A stretch of DNA of 64,000 nt, taken from contig NZ_CP058350.1 of assembly GCF_005860795.2 (NCBI RefSeq), positions 1,394,501 to 1,458,500 on the forward strand, in the 5' to 3' direction. Shown here one piece after another: positions 1 to 8,555 of the stretch. The notes beneath the pieces are model-generated. The model saw only the letters and a program-made list of their open reading frames with translations. It searched no databases and had not been told where the DNA came from. Each line of letters starts with the position of its first letter. The first letter of the stretch is position 1. The position numbers were made by a program, and so were the translations under genes. Origin of the DNA: Peteryoungia desertarenae. Lineage in GTDB: Bacteria > Pseudomonadota > Alphaproteobacteria > Rhizobiales > Rhizobiaceae.

Positions 1-1
1 C

Positions 2-826
2 GGCATCGTACTCGTCGGCCTCGGCATCTTCTTTGTCATATTCCCGCTGATCGGGGGACATGGTTACGGTTGGCCACTCTGGACCCATGCCATGATGATG
101 GGGTCGCTGTTTTTCTTCGTCGGCTTCTATCTCTGGCAACGCCACCAGCACCGTGTGGGCGGACCGGAGCTTTTGCCTCTGACCCTGATGAGCAACCGGA
201 ACTATGTGATCGGAGCTCTGATGACGGCTGTCTTCTTCTCCACCTTGCCGGGCTTCTTCCTGATCCTCGCAATGTTCCTGCAGGAGGGCTTTGCCCTGAC
301 ACCTTTGCAATCGGGGATGACGACGGTCCCATTCTCTGTGGGTGTGCTCGTAGCCTCGGTGATTTCCGGACGCCTCGGCAGGGTGCCGCCCCGCCTGCGC
401 ATCATGGTAGGGATGATGATGCTTACCGTCGGCATGGCGCTTCTGCGCACCCACATCTTGCATTTGACGGATACAATCGATCCGCTCGCGCTCCTGCCGT
501 CCCTGCTGCTGAGCGGTCTTGGCATGGGTATTGCGATTGCGCCGATGTTTCAGGTCGCGCTCGCAGGTGTCCCGCCTGAAGATGCCGGCTCTGGTTCAGG
601 TGCTCTTCAGGCCATTCAGCAGGTTGGGAGCGTTTTTGGGATCGCCATCGTCAGTGCGTTGTTCTTCGGCAGCCTGGCGGCGAATGAAGCGCTGTCCTTG
701 GCTTCAGGTGAGGCCCATGCCGATAGTCTTGCGACCGGCATGGTCTATAACTTCCTCGCCTATGGACTTGTGTTGATCGCCTTAGCATTGCTGCGCCCGG
801 CGCAGGGTGCAGCCCGGACGCATTAG
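2..826 (+). CDS. MFS multidrug exporter, DHA2-like, C-terminal part (5' end outside window)
   Basis: Inner-membrane proton-driven exporter. The reading frame is open from the first bases of the window, so about 274 C-terminal residues are seen and the true start lies upstream. The protein is a string of hydrophobic helices separated by short basic loops (for example SGRLGRVPPRLR), and it includes a glycine-rich segment, GLGMGIAIAPMFQ, followed by DAGSGSGALQAIQQVGSVFG. That last pattern is typical of the C-terminal half of EmrB/QacA-type (14-helix, DHA2) transporters. The substrate cannot be told from sequence. It ends 4 bases before the convergent argB stop, with no obvious terminator between them. 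Confidence 0.8.
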   Translation, partial: GIVLVGLGIFFVIFPLIGGHGYGWPLWTHAMMMGSLFFFVGFYLWQRHQHRVGGPELLPLTLMSNRNYVIGALMTAVFFSTLPGFFLILAMFLQEGFALTPLQSGMTTVPFSVGVLVASVISGRLGRVPPRLRIMVGMMMLTVGMALLRTHILHLTDTIDPLALLPSLLLSGLGMGIAIAPMFQVALAGVPPEDAGSGSGALQAIQQVGSVFGIAIVSALFFGSLAANEALSLASGEAHADSLATGMVYNFLAYGLVLIALALLRPAQGAARTH

Positions 827-830
827 AGCG

Positions 831-1718
831 TCATGGAACGAGCAACGTACCGGCACCGGTTTCCGTGAAAAGTTCAAGCAGCACCGAATGCGCCGTCTTG
901 CCGTTCAGGATCACGACACCCTGAACCCCGGCCTTGATCGCCTCGATACAGGTCTCGACCTTCGGGATCATACCACCGGAAATCGTGCCGTCCTTGATCA
1001 GCGCATGCGCCTCTGCAACGGACAGTTCTTTGATCAGCTTGCCGTTCTTGTCGAGGACGCCTGGCACATCCGTCAGGAAGAGCAGTCGCGATGCATTGAG
1101 CGCACCCGCAATAGCACCGGCAAATGTATCCGCATTGATGTTGTAGGTCGCCCCATCTCGTCCCGGTGCAACCGGTGCAATGACTGGGATCATCTCGGAG
1201 CGTGCCAGAAGATCGAGCAGTGTCCGGTCCACTTCCACCACTTCGCCGACAAAGCCGAGGTCAAGCACGCGCTCGATGTTGCTGTCCGGATCGCGGACCT
1301 TTTTCTGTGCCTTCTCGGCAAAGACCATATTGCCGTCCTTGCCGCACAAGCCGATTGCCCACTCGCCGGTCTGGTTGATCAGCGCCACGATTTCCTTGTT
1401 GATCGAGCCGGCGAGAACCATTTCAACGATTTCGACGGTCTTCTGGTCCGTAACCCGGAGCCCGTTCTCGAAACGGGATTCGATACCCATCTTGGCCAGC
1501 ATGGCGCCAATTTGCGGACCGCCGCCATGCACCACGATCGGGTTGACGCCGGATTGCTTGAGGAGCGCAATATCGGCTGCAAAGGCTTTGCCAAGTTCCG
1601 GATTACCCATGGCATGGCCACCATATTTCACCACGATGGTCTTGTTCTCGTAGCGCTGCATGAAGGGGAGCGCCTGGGCCAGCAGCCTTGCCTGGGTTTC
1701 GCTTTCGGAAGCCGTCAT
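831..1718 (-). CDS. argB: Acetylglutamate kinase
   Basis: Cytosolic enzyme that phosphorylates N-acetyl-L-glutamate with ATP, the second step of arginine synthesis. At 295 residues it has the usual family length. The amino-acid-kinase fold markers are present: KYGGHA at residues 31-36 (ATP phosphate binding), VHGGGPQIG at about 63-71 (substrate-binding glycine loop), and a C-terminal GGMIPK segment. The N-terminal extension of about 20 residues before the kinase core resembles arginine-sensitive, hexameric forms, so feedback inhibition by arginine is likely but inferred. argD and argF lie 48 kb away, so the pathway is scattered. Confidence 0.95.
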   Translation of the reverse strand: MTASESETQARLLAQALPFMQRYENKTIVVKYGGHAMGNPELGKAFAADIALLKQSGVNPIVVHGGGPQIGAMLAKMGIESRFENGLRVTDQKTVEIVEMVLAGSINKEIVALINQTGEWAIGLCGKDGNMVFAEKAQKKVRDPDSNIERVLDLGFVGEVVEVDRTLLDLLARSEMIPVIAPVAPGRDGATYNINADTFAGAIAGALNASRLLFLTDVPGVLDKNGKLIKELSVAEAHALIKDGTISGGMIPKVETCIEAIKAGVQGVVILNGKTAHSVLLELFTETGAGTLLVP

Positions 1719-1879
1719 CGGGAAAACCTCATTTTGGATCGCGGCCTTTTAGCGCAAGACAGGCCCTGATGGAATAACGGGGAGGAGAATATATCGGGGG
1801 CGGTGGTCACCGCCTGTCTTGCCCTATTGCCACCGCGATCATCGGCTCTATATCCGCAAGCGCGTGGCCAAGGTAGGGA

Positions 1880-2443
1880 ATGATGGACGCCCAAAGCATT
1901 GCACACTTGCTTGCGAGGGTCACGTTGCGTGATCGAACCGCATTCGCCGCCATTTATGCCGGATGTGCTCCGAAACTTTTTGCCGTCTGTTTGCGTATTC
2001 TCAAAGATAGGCAGGAAGCAGAAGAGGCTCTACAGGACGTGTTCGTCAAGATCTGGCAAAAGGCGGAGAATTTCAGCGGCGACGGTCAATCCGCAATGGG
2101 CTGGATGACTGCAATTGCCCGCTACCACTGCATTGATCGACTGAGGGCGCGCCGTCAGATGGGCGAAGACCTCGATGTCGCGTCGGAACTGCCTGATCTG
2201 GCTCCGGATCCAGAGCAGACGGCTATGATCAGATCTGAAGGCGCCCGCATTGACACATGCCTTGAAGAATTGGATCCTGAGCGAGCGCAGGCAGTTCGAC
2301 ATGCCTATGTCGAAGGGCTTTCCTACCAGGAACTGGCAGATCGCTTTGCGGTGCCGTTGAACACGATGCGCACATGGCTGCGACGCAGCCTTTTGAAACT
2401 GAGAGAGTGCATGGATGGCCACACCAGACCAGAGCAAGGGTGA
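1880..2443 (+). CDS. ECF RNA polymerase sigma factor (SigK/RpoE-like)
   Basis: Directs RNA polymerase to a small stress or envelope regulon. It has 187 residues with the two ECF regions: sigma-2 (ILKDRQEAEEALQDVFVKIW, then GWMTAIARYHCIDRLRARR) and sigma-4 with its helix-turn-helix (GLSYQELADRFAVPLNTMRTWLRR). Two ATGs lie in tandem at 1880 and 1883 behind a weak AGGTAGGG. The next gene overlaps it by 29 bases and encodes its likely anti-sigma factor, and a fasciclin protein follows. The order sigma/anti-sigma/fasciclin mirrors sigK-rskA-mpt83/mpt70 of mycobacteria. The inducing signal is unknown. Confidence 0.9.
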   Translation: MMDAQSIAHLLARVTLRDRTAFAAIYAGCAPKLFAVCLRILKDRQEAEEALQDVFVKIWQKAENFSGDGQSAMGWMTAIARYHCIDRLRARRQMGEDLDVASELPDLAPDPEQTAMIRSEGARIDTCLEELDPERAQAVRHAYVEGLSYQELADRFAVPLNTMRTWLRRSLLKLRECMDGHTRPEQG

Positions 2444-3143
2444 CCGGTCGCGAGACGAGGTCCTTGCGGGGGAATACGTACTGGGCGTGCTTGGTTCGGA
2501 TGAGCGCAAGCGTGTCGAAGCGCGCCTGCGCCTCGACCCATCCTTTGCAGCAATTGTCCGTCGTTGGGAAGAGAACCTCTCCCAGTTTGATCATGAATAC
2601 GCGGAGGTTAAGCCACCGGATGCGTTGTTTGCCCAGATTGAATCAAGAATTTTTGGTGACGGCGCAAAGTCGTCTCTTGGGTTCTGGGCTTCTATCTGGG
2701 CTTCCGTCGTTTTCTGGCGTTCGATAGGTCTGGTTTCGATTGCTTCACTTGCGGTTTTCATCGGTGTGAATTCTGCCGAAACCCTCCGGCCCAAGCCGGC
2801 AAGCCCGCCGCTTACCGCTGATCTTGCAAGCACCGACGATGCCATAAGCCTTGTTGCCCGCTATGAAGAGGCCACCGGCAAGATTTTCCTGACACCCATT
2901 GCAACGGGCGGCATGCGCGAAAAGTCACTCGAACTTTGGGTGGTTGAAGGGGATCAGCGACCTAGGTCTCTGGGTATTTTGCCACAGACAGGGCAGGGCG
3001 AAGTTGATGTTCCGACAGACCTGCGCTCAACCTTGAAACAGGGCGTTGTCCTGGCTGTGAGCCTTGAACCCTTCGGCGGTTCACCAACCGGACAGGCCAC
3101 AGGGCCGGTCATTGCCGCAGGCCCCATGGGGTTGAGCAAATAA
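2415..3143 (+). CDS. Membrane anti-sigma factor (RskA/ChrR-like)
   Basis: Predicted to hold the preceding ECF sigma factor inactive at the membrane. It has 242 residues: a cytosolic N-terminal part with the pattern EYVLGVLGSDERKRVEARL and RRWEENLSQF (the usual RskA-family anti-sigma start), one hydrophobic helix at about residues 100-120 (GLVSIASLAVFIGV), and a C-terminal domain outside the membrane with ELWVVEGDQRPRSLGILP, a segment seen in many RskA proteins. The start lies inside the sigma gene, so the two are probably translationally coupled. No zinc-binding HxxxCxxC is present, which separates it from ZAS-type anti-sigmas. Confidence 0.85.
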   Translation: MATPDQSKGDRSRDEVLAGEYVLGVLGSDERKRVEARLRLDPSFAAIVRRWEENLSQFDHEYAEVKPPDALFAQIESRIFGDGAKSSLGFWASIWASVVFWRSIGLVSIASLAVFIGVNSAETLRPKPASPPLTADLASTDDAISLVARYEEATGKIFLTPIATGGMREKSLELWVVEGDQRPRSLGILPQTGQGEVDVPTDLRSTLKQGVVLAVSLEPFGGSPTGQATGPVIAAGPMGLSK

Positions 3144-3318
3144 AGCCGATATTTATCAGAAGGTTATCAGAATCTTGTCCTGCGGGGAGGAGGTTTTGAA
3201 ACTTATACCAACTCCCCTCCGTCCCTTGTGATGTTCCCGCTGAGGAACTGACACGCCCGTATCTGGCCTCGGTTTAAGGCAGAGCGGGCCCAGGAACACA
3301 AGGACAGAGGAAACCGAC

Positions 3319-3876
3319 ATGTTCAAGACCACTTTTCGCCCGCTGACGCTCGTGATCGCCATGGCCGCCGGGACCGTCGCTGCCTACGCCGAAAACCCGA
3401 TGGTTGGCGGTGCCGCAATGCCTGCCGACAAGAATATCGTGGAAAATGCCGCAAACTCTGCTGATCACACCACGCTTGTTGCTGCCGTTCAGGCCGCTGG
3501 CCTGGTTGAAACCCTGTCGGGTGCAGGTCCCTTCACGGTCTTTGCCCCGGTCAACGCCGCTTTCGAAGCCCTGCCAGCTGGCACGGTTGACACACTTCTT
3601 AAGCCCGAAAGCAAGGAGCAGCTCACCAAGGTCCTGACCTGCCATGTGGTCGCTGCGGAAGTCATGTCTGACGCGCTGGCAAAGATGATCATGGATGCCG
3701 GTGGCGAAGCAGATGTGACCACCGTCGGCGGTTGTGTGCTGAAGGCCAAGGCCGAAGACGGCAAGGTAACCCTGACTGATGAAAACGGTGGCGTTGCCAC
3801 AGTGACTATCGCTGACGTCAAGCAGTCCAATGGTGTCATTCACGTCATCGACACTGTGATCTTGCCCAAGTCCTGA
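3319..3876 (+). CDS. Secreted fasciclin-domain protein
   Basis: 185 residues with a signal peptide of about 24 residues (hydrophobic LTLVIAMAAGTVAAYA, cut near AYA-EN) and a single FAS1 domain. The H1 segment reads GPFTVFAPVNAAFEALPAG and the H2 segment ends VIHVIDTVILP, both canonical. FAS1 domains are extracellular adhesion or ligand-binding modules; the role here is unknown. It starts 175 bases after the anti-sigma gene and has its own upstream region, so it may be a target of the neighbouring ECF sigma factor. That is inference from gene order and the mycobacterial MPT70/MPT83 precedent. Confidence 0.9.
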   Translation: MFKTTFRPLTLVIAMAAGTVAAYAENPMVGGAAMPADKNIVENAANSADHTTLVAAVQAAGLVETLSGAGPFTVFAPVNAAFEALPAGTVDTLLKPESKEQLTKVLTCHVVAAEVMSDALAKMIMDAGGEADVTTVGGCVLKAKAEDGKVTLTDENGGVATVTIADVKQSNGVIHVIDTVILPKS

Positions 3877-3932
3877 ACAACGGCCTGCGGGTCTCCGCCG
3901 GCCCGTCATGCCTGAGGCCGAAAGCCATCGCG

Positions 3933-4592
3933 TTAGGCTTGTCGGCCTACGGTCTCGATGATCGCGTTTCTGAGGTCATCGAGACCACTTCCCTTTTCCG
4001 ACGACGTGGCCAGGATGCCTGGATAGGCTGCGGGACGTTTCCGGATTTTCTCCTGGGTCTCTCCGATGAGGCGAGGAATGCCTGCTTCCTTGATCTTGTC
4101 TGTTTTTGTCAGAACGATCTGGTAGGACACGGCAGCCTTGTCCAGAAGGTCCAGTACCTCTTCATCATTTTTCTTGATGCCATGGCGCGCGTCGATCAGC
4201 ACATAGACGCGCTTCAAGGTTGCCCGTCCTCGCAGATAATCGAACACCAGTTTGGTCCAGGCGTCGACTTGTGCCTTGGGTGCCTGTGCATAGCCGTAAC
4301 CCGGCATGTCCACGATGGCCATAGGCGGGAGGTCATCGCCTTCACCGGAATAGCCGTCCGGCACGAAATAATTCAGCTCCTGCGTCCGTCCGGGCGTGTT
4401 TGACGTCCGCGCAAGCCCCTTCTTTCCCACAAGCGCGTTAATCAACGACGACTTGCCGACATTGGAGCGCCCGGCAAAGGCAACTTCCAGCGGGCCCTCT
4501 GGTGGCAAAAACTTCATTGAGGGCACGCCGCGAATGAAGATCCATGGGCGACCGAAAAGTGGCTGGCTCTCTGTTGCAGAGGATGTCGTCAT
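3933..4592 (-). CDS. engB: Ribosome-biogenesis GTPase EngB/YsxC (YihA)
   Basis: Essential TRAFAC GTPase that helps assemble the large ribosomal subunit. It has 219 residues, normal for the family. G1 is GRSNVGKSS at 41-49, the G2 region is [16 protein letters not shown]3 is DMPGYGYA, and G4 is TKTDKI. The gene reads in the same direction as yidC and argB; in rhizobia these usually sit close together, but here a DMT exporter and the sigma/anti-sigma/fasciclin block separate them. Confidence 0.95.
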   Translation of the reverse strand: MTTSSATESQPLFGRPWIFIRGVPSMKFLPPEGPLEVAFAGRSNVGKSSLINALVGKKGLARTSNTPGRTQELNYFVPDGYSGEGDDLPPMAIVDMPGYGYAQAPKAQVDAWTKLVFDYLRGRATLKRVYVLIDARHGIKKNDEEVLDLLDKAAVSYQIVLTKTDKIKEAGIPRLIGETQEKIRKRPAAYPGILATSSEKGSGLDDLRNAIIETVGRQA

Positions 4593-4813
4593 GGTCAGTA
4601 GCCCTTTTGTCGCCGGATATCTGTTGGTCAGGCAACATGACAGTCACCCGAGAGGATCAGAATGGCCTGTATAGCGGCCTCACCGCCTTGAGAAGTTCAC
4701 GATCGCTCTCTGAATGTCCAATTCGTTTGCGAATGCTTGAACGGCTACCGAACGGCACCGCTCCAATTGGCTTGGTGATTCAGGGTTTGGCTCGCAATGT
4801 CAAGCTTGCGCTT

Positions 4814-5731
4814 TCACAATGGGGAGGCGCGCCGCAAGCGCCGCTCCTCCAGGAAGTGGTGCAAGAGATAGACCAGGAGTGCAGCAAATACGATGGAACC
4901 GCCCAGAATGGTTTGCCTGCTTGGGATCTCCTGAAACAGGATCGCCACCCAAAGCGGCGCCAGGATCATCTCAAGCGTTCCAAGAAGACCCGCAAGCGCT
5001 GACGGAATAAATCGGGCTCCCGTCACGTATAACGCCATGCCAAGCCCGAGGTTGAGCCCGCCATAGGCAAAGAGCAGCAACATGTCCTGTGCCGCGACGG
5101 CAAAGCTTCCCACCTGACTTGCAGCCACGATAGCCGCAAGGAAAGACCCGGCGCTAGCCGCCGGTGTCATGCGAATGTGAGGATATCGGCGGGTAAGAAC
5201 AATCATGCCGCCAAAGACAACCGGGATCGCGGCTGCAAGGATCAGTCCCCCAAGCGACCCGCCCTCACCGAGGGATGCGGACACCATGATTGTCACACCA
5301 ATGCCAACCGCAGCGATTGCTGCCCAGGTCAACAGTCCGATCAATTCGCCTATGAAGATGCGTGCAAACAAAGCCGCGAAAAGTGGTATCGCCGCCATGA
5401 ACAGGACGACGCTGGCAACTGTAGTTTTGCTCACCGCGAGCACGAAACACGTCGAAACCGTTGCAAATCCGACGGCAACGAAGAAGCCCGGCCAGCCCAT
5501 TGCACGAAACAGTCCGACCGTACCCTCCATTCCGTCTCTGAGCAGCATGAAGGCGAAAAGGAACAGCCCCGCAAACAGGCAACGCCAGAAAACCACCGTC
5601 CAGATATCCGGTTCGGTGATAAACCGCTGGATGACGCCACCATAGCTCCAGGCAATCGCAGCACCCGCGACCAGAATCACGCCGAGCCACGCCTGACGCT
5701 TATCTTCCTGTCTTTGCAAGTCTACTGCCAT
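4814..5731 (-). CDS. DMT-family (EamA) permease
   Basis: Inner-membrane exporter of the drug/metabolite transporter superfamily, substrate unknown. It has 305 residues from the ATG at 5731 and about ten hydrophobic helices in two repeats: the first begins LGVILVAGAAIAWSYGGVIQRF and the second AIPVVFGGMIVLTRRYPH, each an EamA unit. A longer reading from a TTG at 5776 was rejected because it would start inside the yidC terminator stem. No strong SD precedes 5731. It sits between yidC and engB, separated from yidC by a terminator, so it probably has its own promoter. Confidence 0.85.
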   Translation of the reverse strand: MAVDLQRQEDKRQAWLGVILVAGAAIAWSYGGVIQRFITEPDIWTVVFWRCLFAGLFLFAFMLLRDGMEGTVGLFRAMGWPGFFVAVGFATVSTCFVLAVSKTTVASVVLFMAAIPLFAALFARIFIGELIGLLTWAAIAAVGIGVTIMVSASLGEGGSLGGLILAAAIPVVFGGMIVLTRRYPHIRMTPAASAGSFLAAIVAASQVGSFAVAAQDMLLLFAYGGLNLGLGMALYVTGARFIPSALAGLLGTLEMILAPLWVAILFQEIPSRQTILGGSIVFAALLVYLLHHFLEERRLRRASPL

Positions 5732-5758
5732 TGGGAATCCAGAGGATGAGAGGACGAC

Positions 5759-5786
5759 AAAAGAAAGCCCCGGCAAAAGCCGGGGC
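5759..5786 (-). terminator. Intrinsic terminator of rpmH-rnpA-yidC
   Basis: A perfect 8-bp stem (GCCCCGGC / GCCGGGGC) with a 4-base loop lies 12 bases after the yidC stop and is followed on the minus strand by TTTCTTTT. This is a classical rho-independent terminator. Confidence 0.9.
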
Positions 5787-5797
5787 GCAAGGGCGGT

Positions 5798-7591
5798 TTA
5801 CTTGGTTTCAGCCGGTTTTCGCCGGAATGCGTTGGCAATATTGCTGAAAAGCTCGATCTTGACCCCGTGGCGGCGCATGATGACCGCCTGCTGCAGGATG
5901 GAGAGTGTGTTGTTCCACGCCCAGTAGATGACCAGACCTGCCGGGAAGCTGCCGAGCATGAAGGTGAAGAGCACGGGCATCCAGTTGAACAGCATGGCCT
6001 GGGTCGGGTCTGGCGGTGTTGGGTTCATCCGCATCTGCACCCACATGGTGATACCCATGAGGATCGGCCATACACCCAGATGCAGGAAACTGGGCGAGTC
6101 GAAGGGTAGCAGGCCGAACAGGTTGATGATGCTGGTCGGATCGGGCGCCGACAGGTCCTGGATCCAGCCAAAGAATGGCGCATGGCGCATTTCGATGGTG
6201 ACATAGATGACCTTGTACAGCGCAAAGAAGACCGGAATCTGCAGAAGAATTGGCCAGCAACCGGCAACGGGATTGATCTTCTCGGTCTTGTAGAGCTCCA
6301 TCATTGCTTGCTGCAGCGCCATCCGATCGCTGCCATGCTTGGCCTTGAGCTCTTCGAGCTTGGGCTGAACACGCTTCATGTTCGCCATGGAGGCATATTG
6401 CTTGTTGGCCAGCGGGAAGAAGATGATCTTGACGACGATCGTTGTCAAAAGGATCGCCACGCCGAAATTCCCGATGAGATGATAGAAATAATCCATCATT
6501 TTGAACATCGGCTTGGTGATGAAGTAGAACCAGCCCCAGTCGATCATCAGATCGAACTTCGGAATGGAGAGTTGGGCGTCGTAGCCATCAATCACCGGAA
6601 CACGCTTTGCTCCGGCAAAGATCAGTGTCTCGACCGTTGTGCTTTGCCCTGCCGGCACCGTCAGCGCATCGGCACGGAAATCGGCCTGAAAACGGGGTGT
6701 GCCATCGGTAAAGTGCGAAAAACGCGACTCATAGGGCAGCGTCTGGGATGGGATCAGGGACGTCGCCCAATACTTGTCGGTAATGCCGAGCCAGCCACCG
6801 GTCGCCTTCTCATTCGCCACATTGGCGTCTTCGATATCACTGTAGCTATGTTCCGACAGGCTGCCTTCCGTGCCGATGACGCCAAGAAAACCTTCGTGGA
6901 TGACAAAAACGGATGCGGTTGCCGGCTTGTTGTAGCGGGTCACTCGGCCATATTGGGCAATCGTTGCGGCGGACGCCCCTTCGTTGCGAACTGTGTCCTC
7001 GAATTTGAACATGTAGTGTTCGTCGACGCTGACCTTGCGCTCAAAGGTGACACCCACTTCATTCGTGTAGGTCAAAGTCACCGGGGTAGACGGTGTCAGT
7101 TCTTCGCCTGATGCAAGCGTCCATACGGTGTTTGGACCGGGAACGCTGCCGGAATTTTCTCCCGCAATATAGCCGATTTCCGCGAAATAGCCGTCCTGCG
7201 TATTCGCCGGATTGAGCAGGGTGACGAGCGGGCTGCTGTCATCCACCGTCACATGATATTCCTTGAGGCGCAAATCATCGAGGCGAGCGCCTGTGAGATT
7301 GAGCGAGCCGGAAAGGGCAGGGGTGTCGATCGCCACTCGCGGCGTCTCCGCAGTTGACTGCTCTGCTGCCGCCCCGACCGCGCCGTTCGGAAGCGCTCCC
7401 TCGACCGTGCCTCCTGCAGGTGGTGTCGTGGATTGGGATGCAGCCTCTGTCTGCGCCTGCTGCGCAAGCCGCGCTTCCTCGGCCAGTCGCTGCTGTTCGA
7501 TGCGTGGGTTCATGTAGAAGAACTGCCAGGCAAGCACGATCAGGACGGACAGGGCAATCGCGATGAAGTAATTGCGGTTGTTTTGCATCAT
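5798..7591 (-). CDS. yidC: Membrane protein insertase YidC (Oxa1 family)
   Basis: Inserts and folds inner-membrane proteins, alone or with SecYEG. The 597 residues match the long Gram-negative form: an N-terminal helix at about 8-27, a large periplasmic beta domain, then the conserved insertase core with helices around [47 protein letters not shown] and [23 protein letters not shown], and a basic tail. The start overlaps the rnpA stop by 4 bases (ATGA), so the two are coupled. Last gene of the rpmH operon. Confidence 0.97.
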   Translation of the reverse strand: MMQNNRNYFIAIALSVLIVLAWQFFYMNPRIEQQRLAEEARLAQQAQTEAASQSTTPPAGGTVEGALPNGAVGAAAEQSTAETPRVAIDTPALSGSLNLTGARLDDLRLKEYHVTVDDSSPLVTLLNPANTQDGYFAEIGYIAGENSGSVPGPNTVWTLASGEELTPSTPVTLTYTNEVGVTFERKVSVDEHYMFKFEDTVRNEGASAATIAQYGRVTRYNKPATASVFVIHEGFLGVIGTEGSLSEHSYSDIEDANVANEKATGGWLGITDKYWATSLIPSQTLPYESRFSHFTDGTPRFQADFRADALTVPAGQSTTVETLIFAGAKRVPVIDGYDAQLSIPKFDLMIDWGWFYFITKPMFKMMDYFYHLIGNFGVAILLTTIVVKIIFFPLANKQYASMANMKRVQPKLEELKAKHGSDRMALQQAMMELYKTEKINPVAGCWPILLQIPVFFALYKVIYVTIEMRHAPFFGWIQDLSAPDPTSIINLFGLLPFDSPSFLHLGVWPILMGITMWVQMRMNPTPPDPTQAMLFNWMPVLFTFMLGSFPAGLVIYWAWNNTLSILQQAVIMRRHGVKIELFSNIANAFRRKPAETK

Positions 7592-7980
7592 TCTTTCCTG
7601 GAAACGGTCTCGCGGGACCGGGCGTTGGACGTCGGAGCGCTGCCTATGCGATTGTTCAGTTGCGCGACAAGTTGTGCGAAAGGTGCAGTCAGCACGTCCC
7701 TGCGGGCGACAATGACATAGTCGTGTCCCGGCTGCATTGCAAACGCCGCATTCAGTCGCACCGCTTCTTTCAGTCGACGACGCATCCGATTGCGTTCAAC
7801 GGCATTGCCATGCTTCTTGGTGACGGTAAAACCCACCCGAGGTGGTGAAGAGGCGTCCTGTCGGTCAAGAACCTCTAGCAGGAACAGCCGTCCCTTGCGC
7901 TTCTCGCCATTTCTTACGGCGAGGAACTGTGGCCGGCTTTTCAGCCGCCCAACAGTCTTCTTGTCCTTATCAGAGGCCAT
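7588..7980 (-). CDS. rnpA: Ribonuclease P protein component
   Basis: Small basic protein that binds the catalytic RNase P RNA and helps remove 5' leaders from pre-tRNAs. It has 130 residues with the signature [10 protein letters not shown] at about 63-72 and the N-terminal LKSRPQF followed by [15 protein letters not shown], all diagnostic. It lies 29 bases after rpmH and overlaps yidC by 4 bases, the standard bacterial order. Confidence 0.96.
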   Translation of the reverse strand: MASDKDKKTVGRLKSRPQFLAVRNGEKRKGRLFLLEVLDRQDASSPPRVGFTVTKKHGNAVERNRMRRRLKEAVRLNAAFAMQPGHDYVIVARRDVLTAPFAQLVAQLNNRIGSAPTSNARSRETVSRKE

Positions 7981-8009
7981 ATGCCCGTTGCCTCACCGGG
8001 TTTTCCGAC

Positions 8010-8144
8010 TTAAGCCGAAAGACGCTTGCGACTGCGAGCGCGGCGAGCAGACAGGACCTTACGGCCACCCTTGGTAGCCATACGTGCACGGAAACCGTGA
8101 CGACGCTTGCGAACAAGCTTGGACGGTTGGTAGGTACGCTTCAT
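8010..8144 (-). CDS. rpmH: 50S ribosomal protein L34
   Basis: A 44-residue, very basic ribosomal protein beginning [20 protein letters not shown] and ending SRKRLSA, unmistakable L34. The start is the ATG at 8142-8144 behind an A-rich stretch with no clear SD. First gene of the operon with rnpA and yidC, driven by the promoter at 8253-8281. Confidence 0.98.
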   Translation of the reverse strand: MKRTYQPSKLVRKRRHGFRARMATKGGRKVLSARRARSRKRLSA

Positions 8145-8252
8145 TTTTTTAACACCGCGGTGTGCGGCCCTTCTTGGGTTTGCATCGAATGCAAGAGCGT
8201 TGGGTTAAGCGCATGGATGTTCGCCTCGGGCGAAGGTTCCAAGCGTGCGCGG

Positions 8253-8281
8253 CTTATAGGGTTCGTGGATGTGAGAGTCAA
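8253..8281 (-). promoter_or_regulatory. Sigma-70 promoter for rpmH-rnpA-yidC
   Basis: On the minus strand TTGACT (-35, 8276-8281) is followed after exactly 17 bases by TATAAG (-10, 8253-8258). It lies about 110 bases before the rpmH start, giving a leader of roughly 100 bases. It is one of the best consensus promoters in the window. Confidence 0.75.
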
Positions 8282-8408
8282 TCTTTTCGGCAATCACGAT
8301 CGGTAGAGATGCAGCAAACATGACCGAAGACCGTCGCTTGCTGAAAAAAAGCCGGTTAAACCTGTCATCCAAAGAACACGATTCTACGTTTTTCTTAGCA
8401 TGTCTGTT

Positions 8409-8437
8409 TTGACGCTGTTACGATACGGCTGTCTAAA
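8409..8437 (+). promoter_or_regulatory. Candidate promoter for the sensor kinase gene
   Basis: TTGACG at 8409-8414 and TCTAAA at 8432-8437 are separated by 17 bases, about 120 bases before the kinase start. The rest of 8145-8555 shows no gene: the right part belongs to this promoter region, the left to the divergent rpmH promoter. Confidence 0.45.
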
Positions 8438-8555
8438 GGCATTTGCTTCGGGAAAAAGGGTTCACTGGTGTCGGGGAGCTGGGGAATGATGTATAGCTTC
8501 CAGATGTCAAAGCGAACGGATCACTCATGGGCCATCGTCGAACAGGAAAACCCTG

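Noticed and set aside
807..1769. 320-codon plus-strand open frame opposite argB
   Set aside because: Shadow of argB; no recognisable features and it overlaps the MFS gene end.
4544..5002. 152-codon plus-strand frame between engB and the DMT gene
   Set aside because: Overlaps both genes on the opposite strand and has no protein features; the real gap of about 220 bases holds no visible gene.
7588..8555. Chromosomal origin near rpmH-rnpA
   Set aside because: In gammaproteobacteria and Gram-positives dnaA lies next to rpmH; here no dnaA, dnaN or DnaA-box cluster is visible, as expected for alphaproteobacteria.
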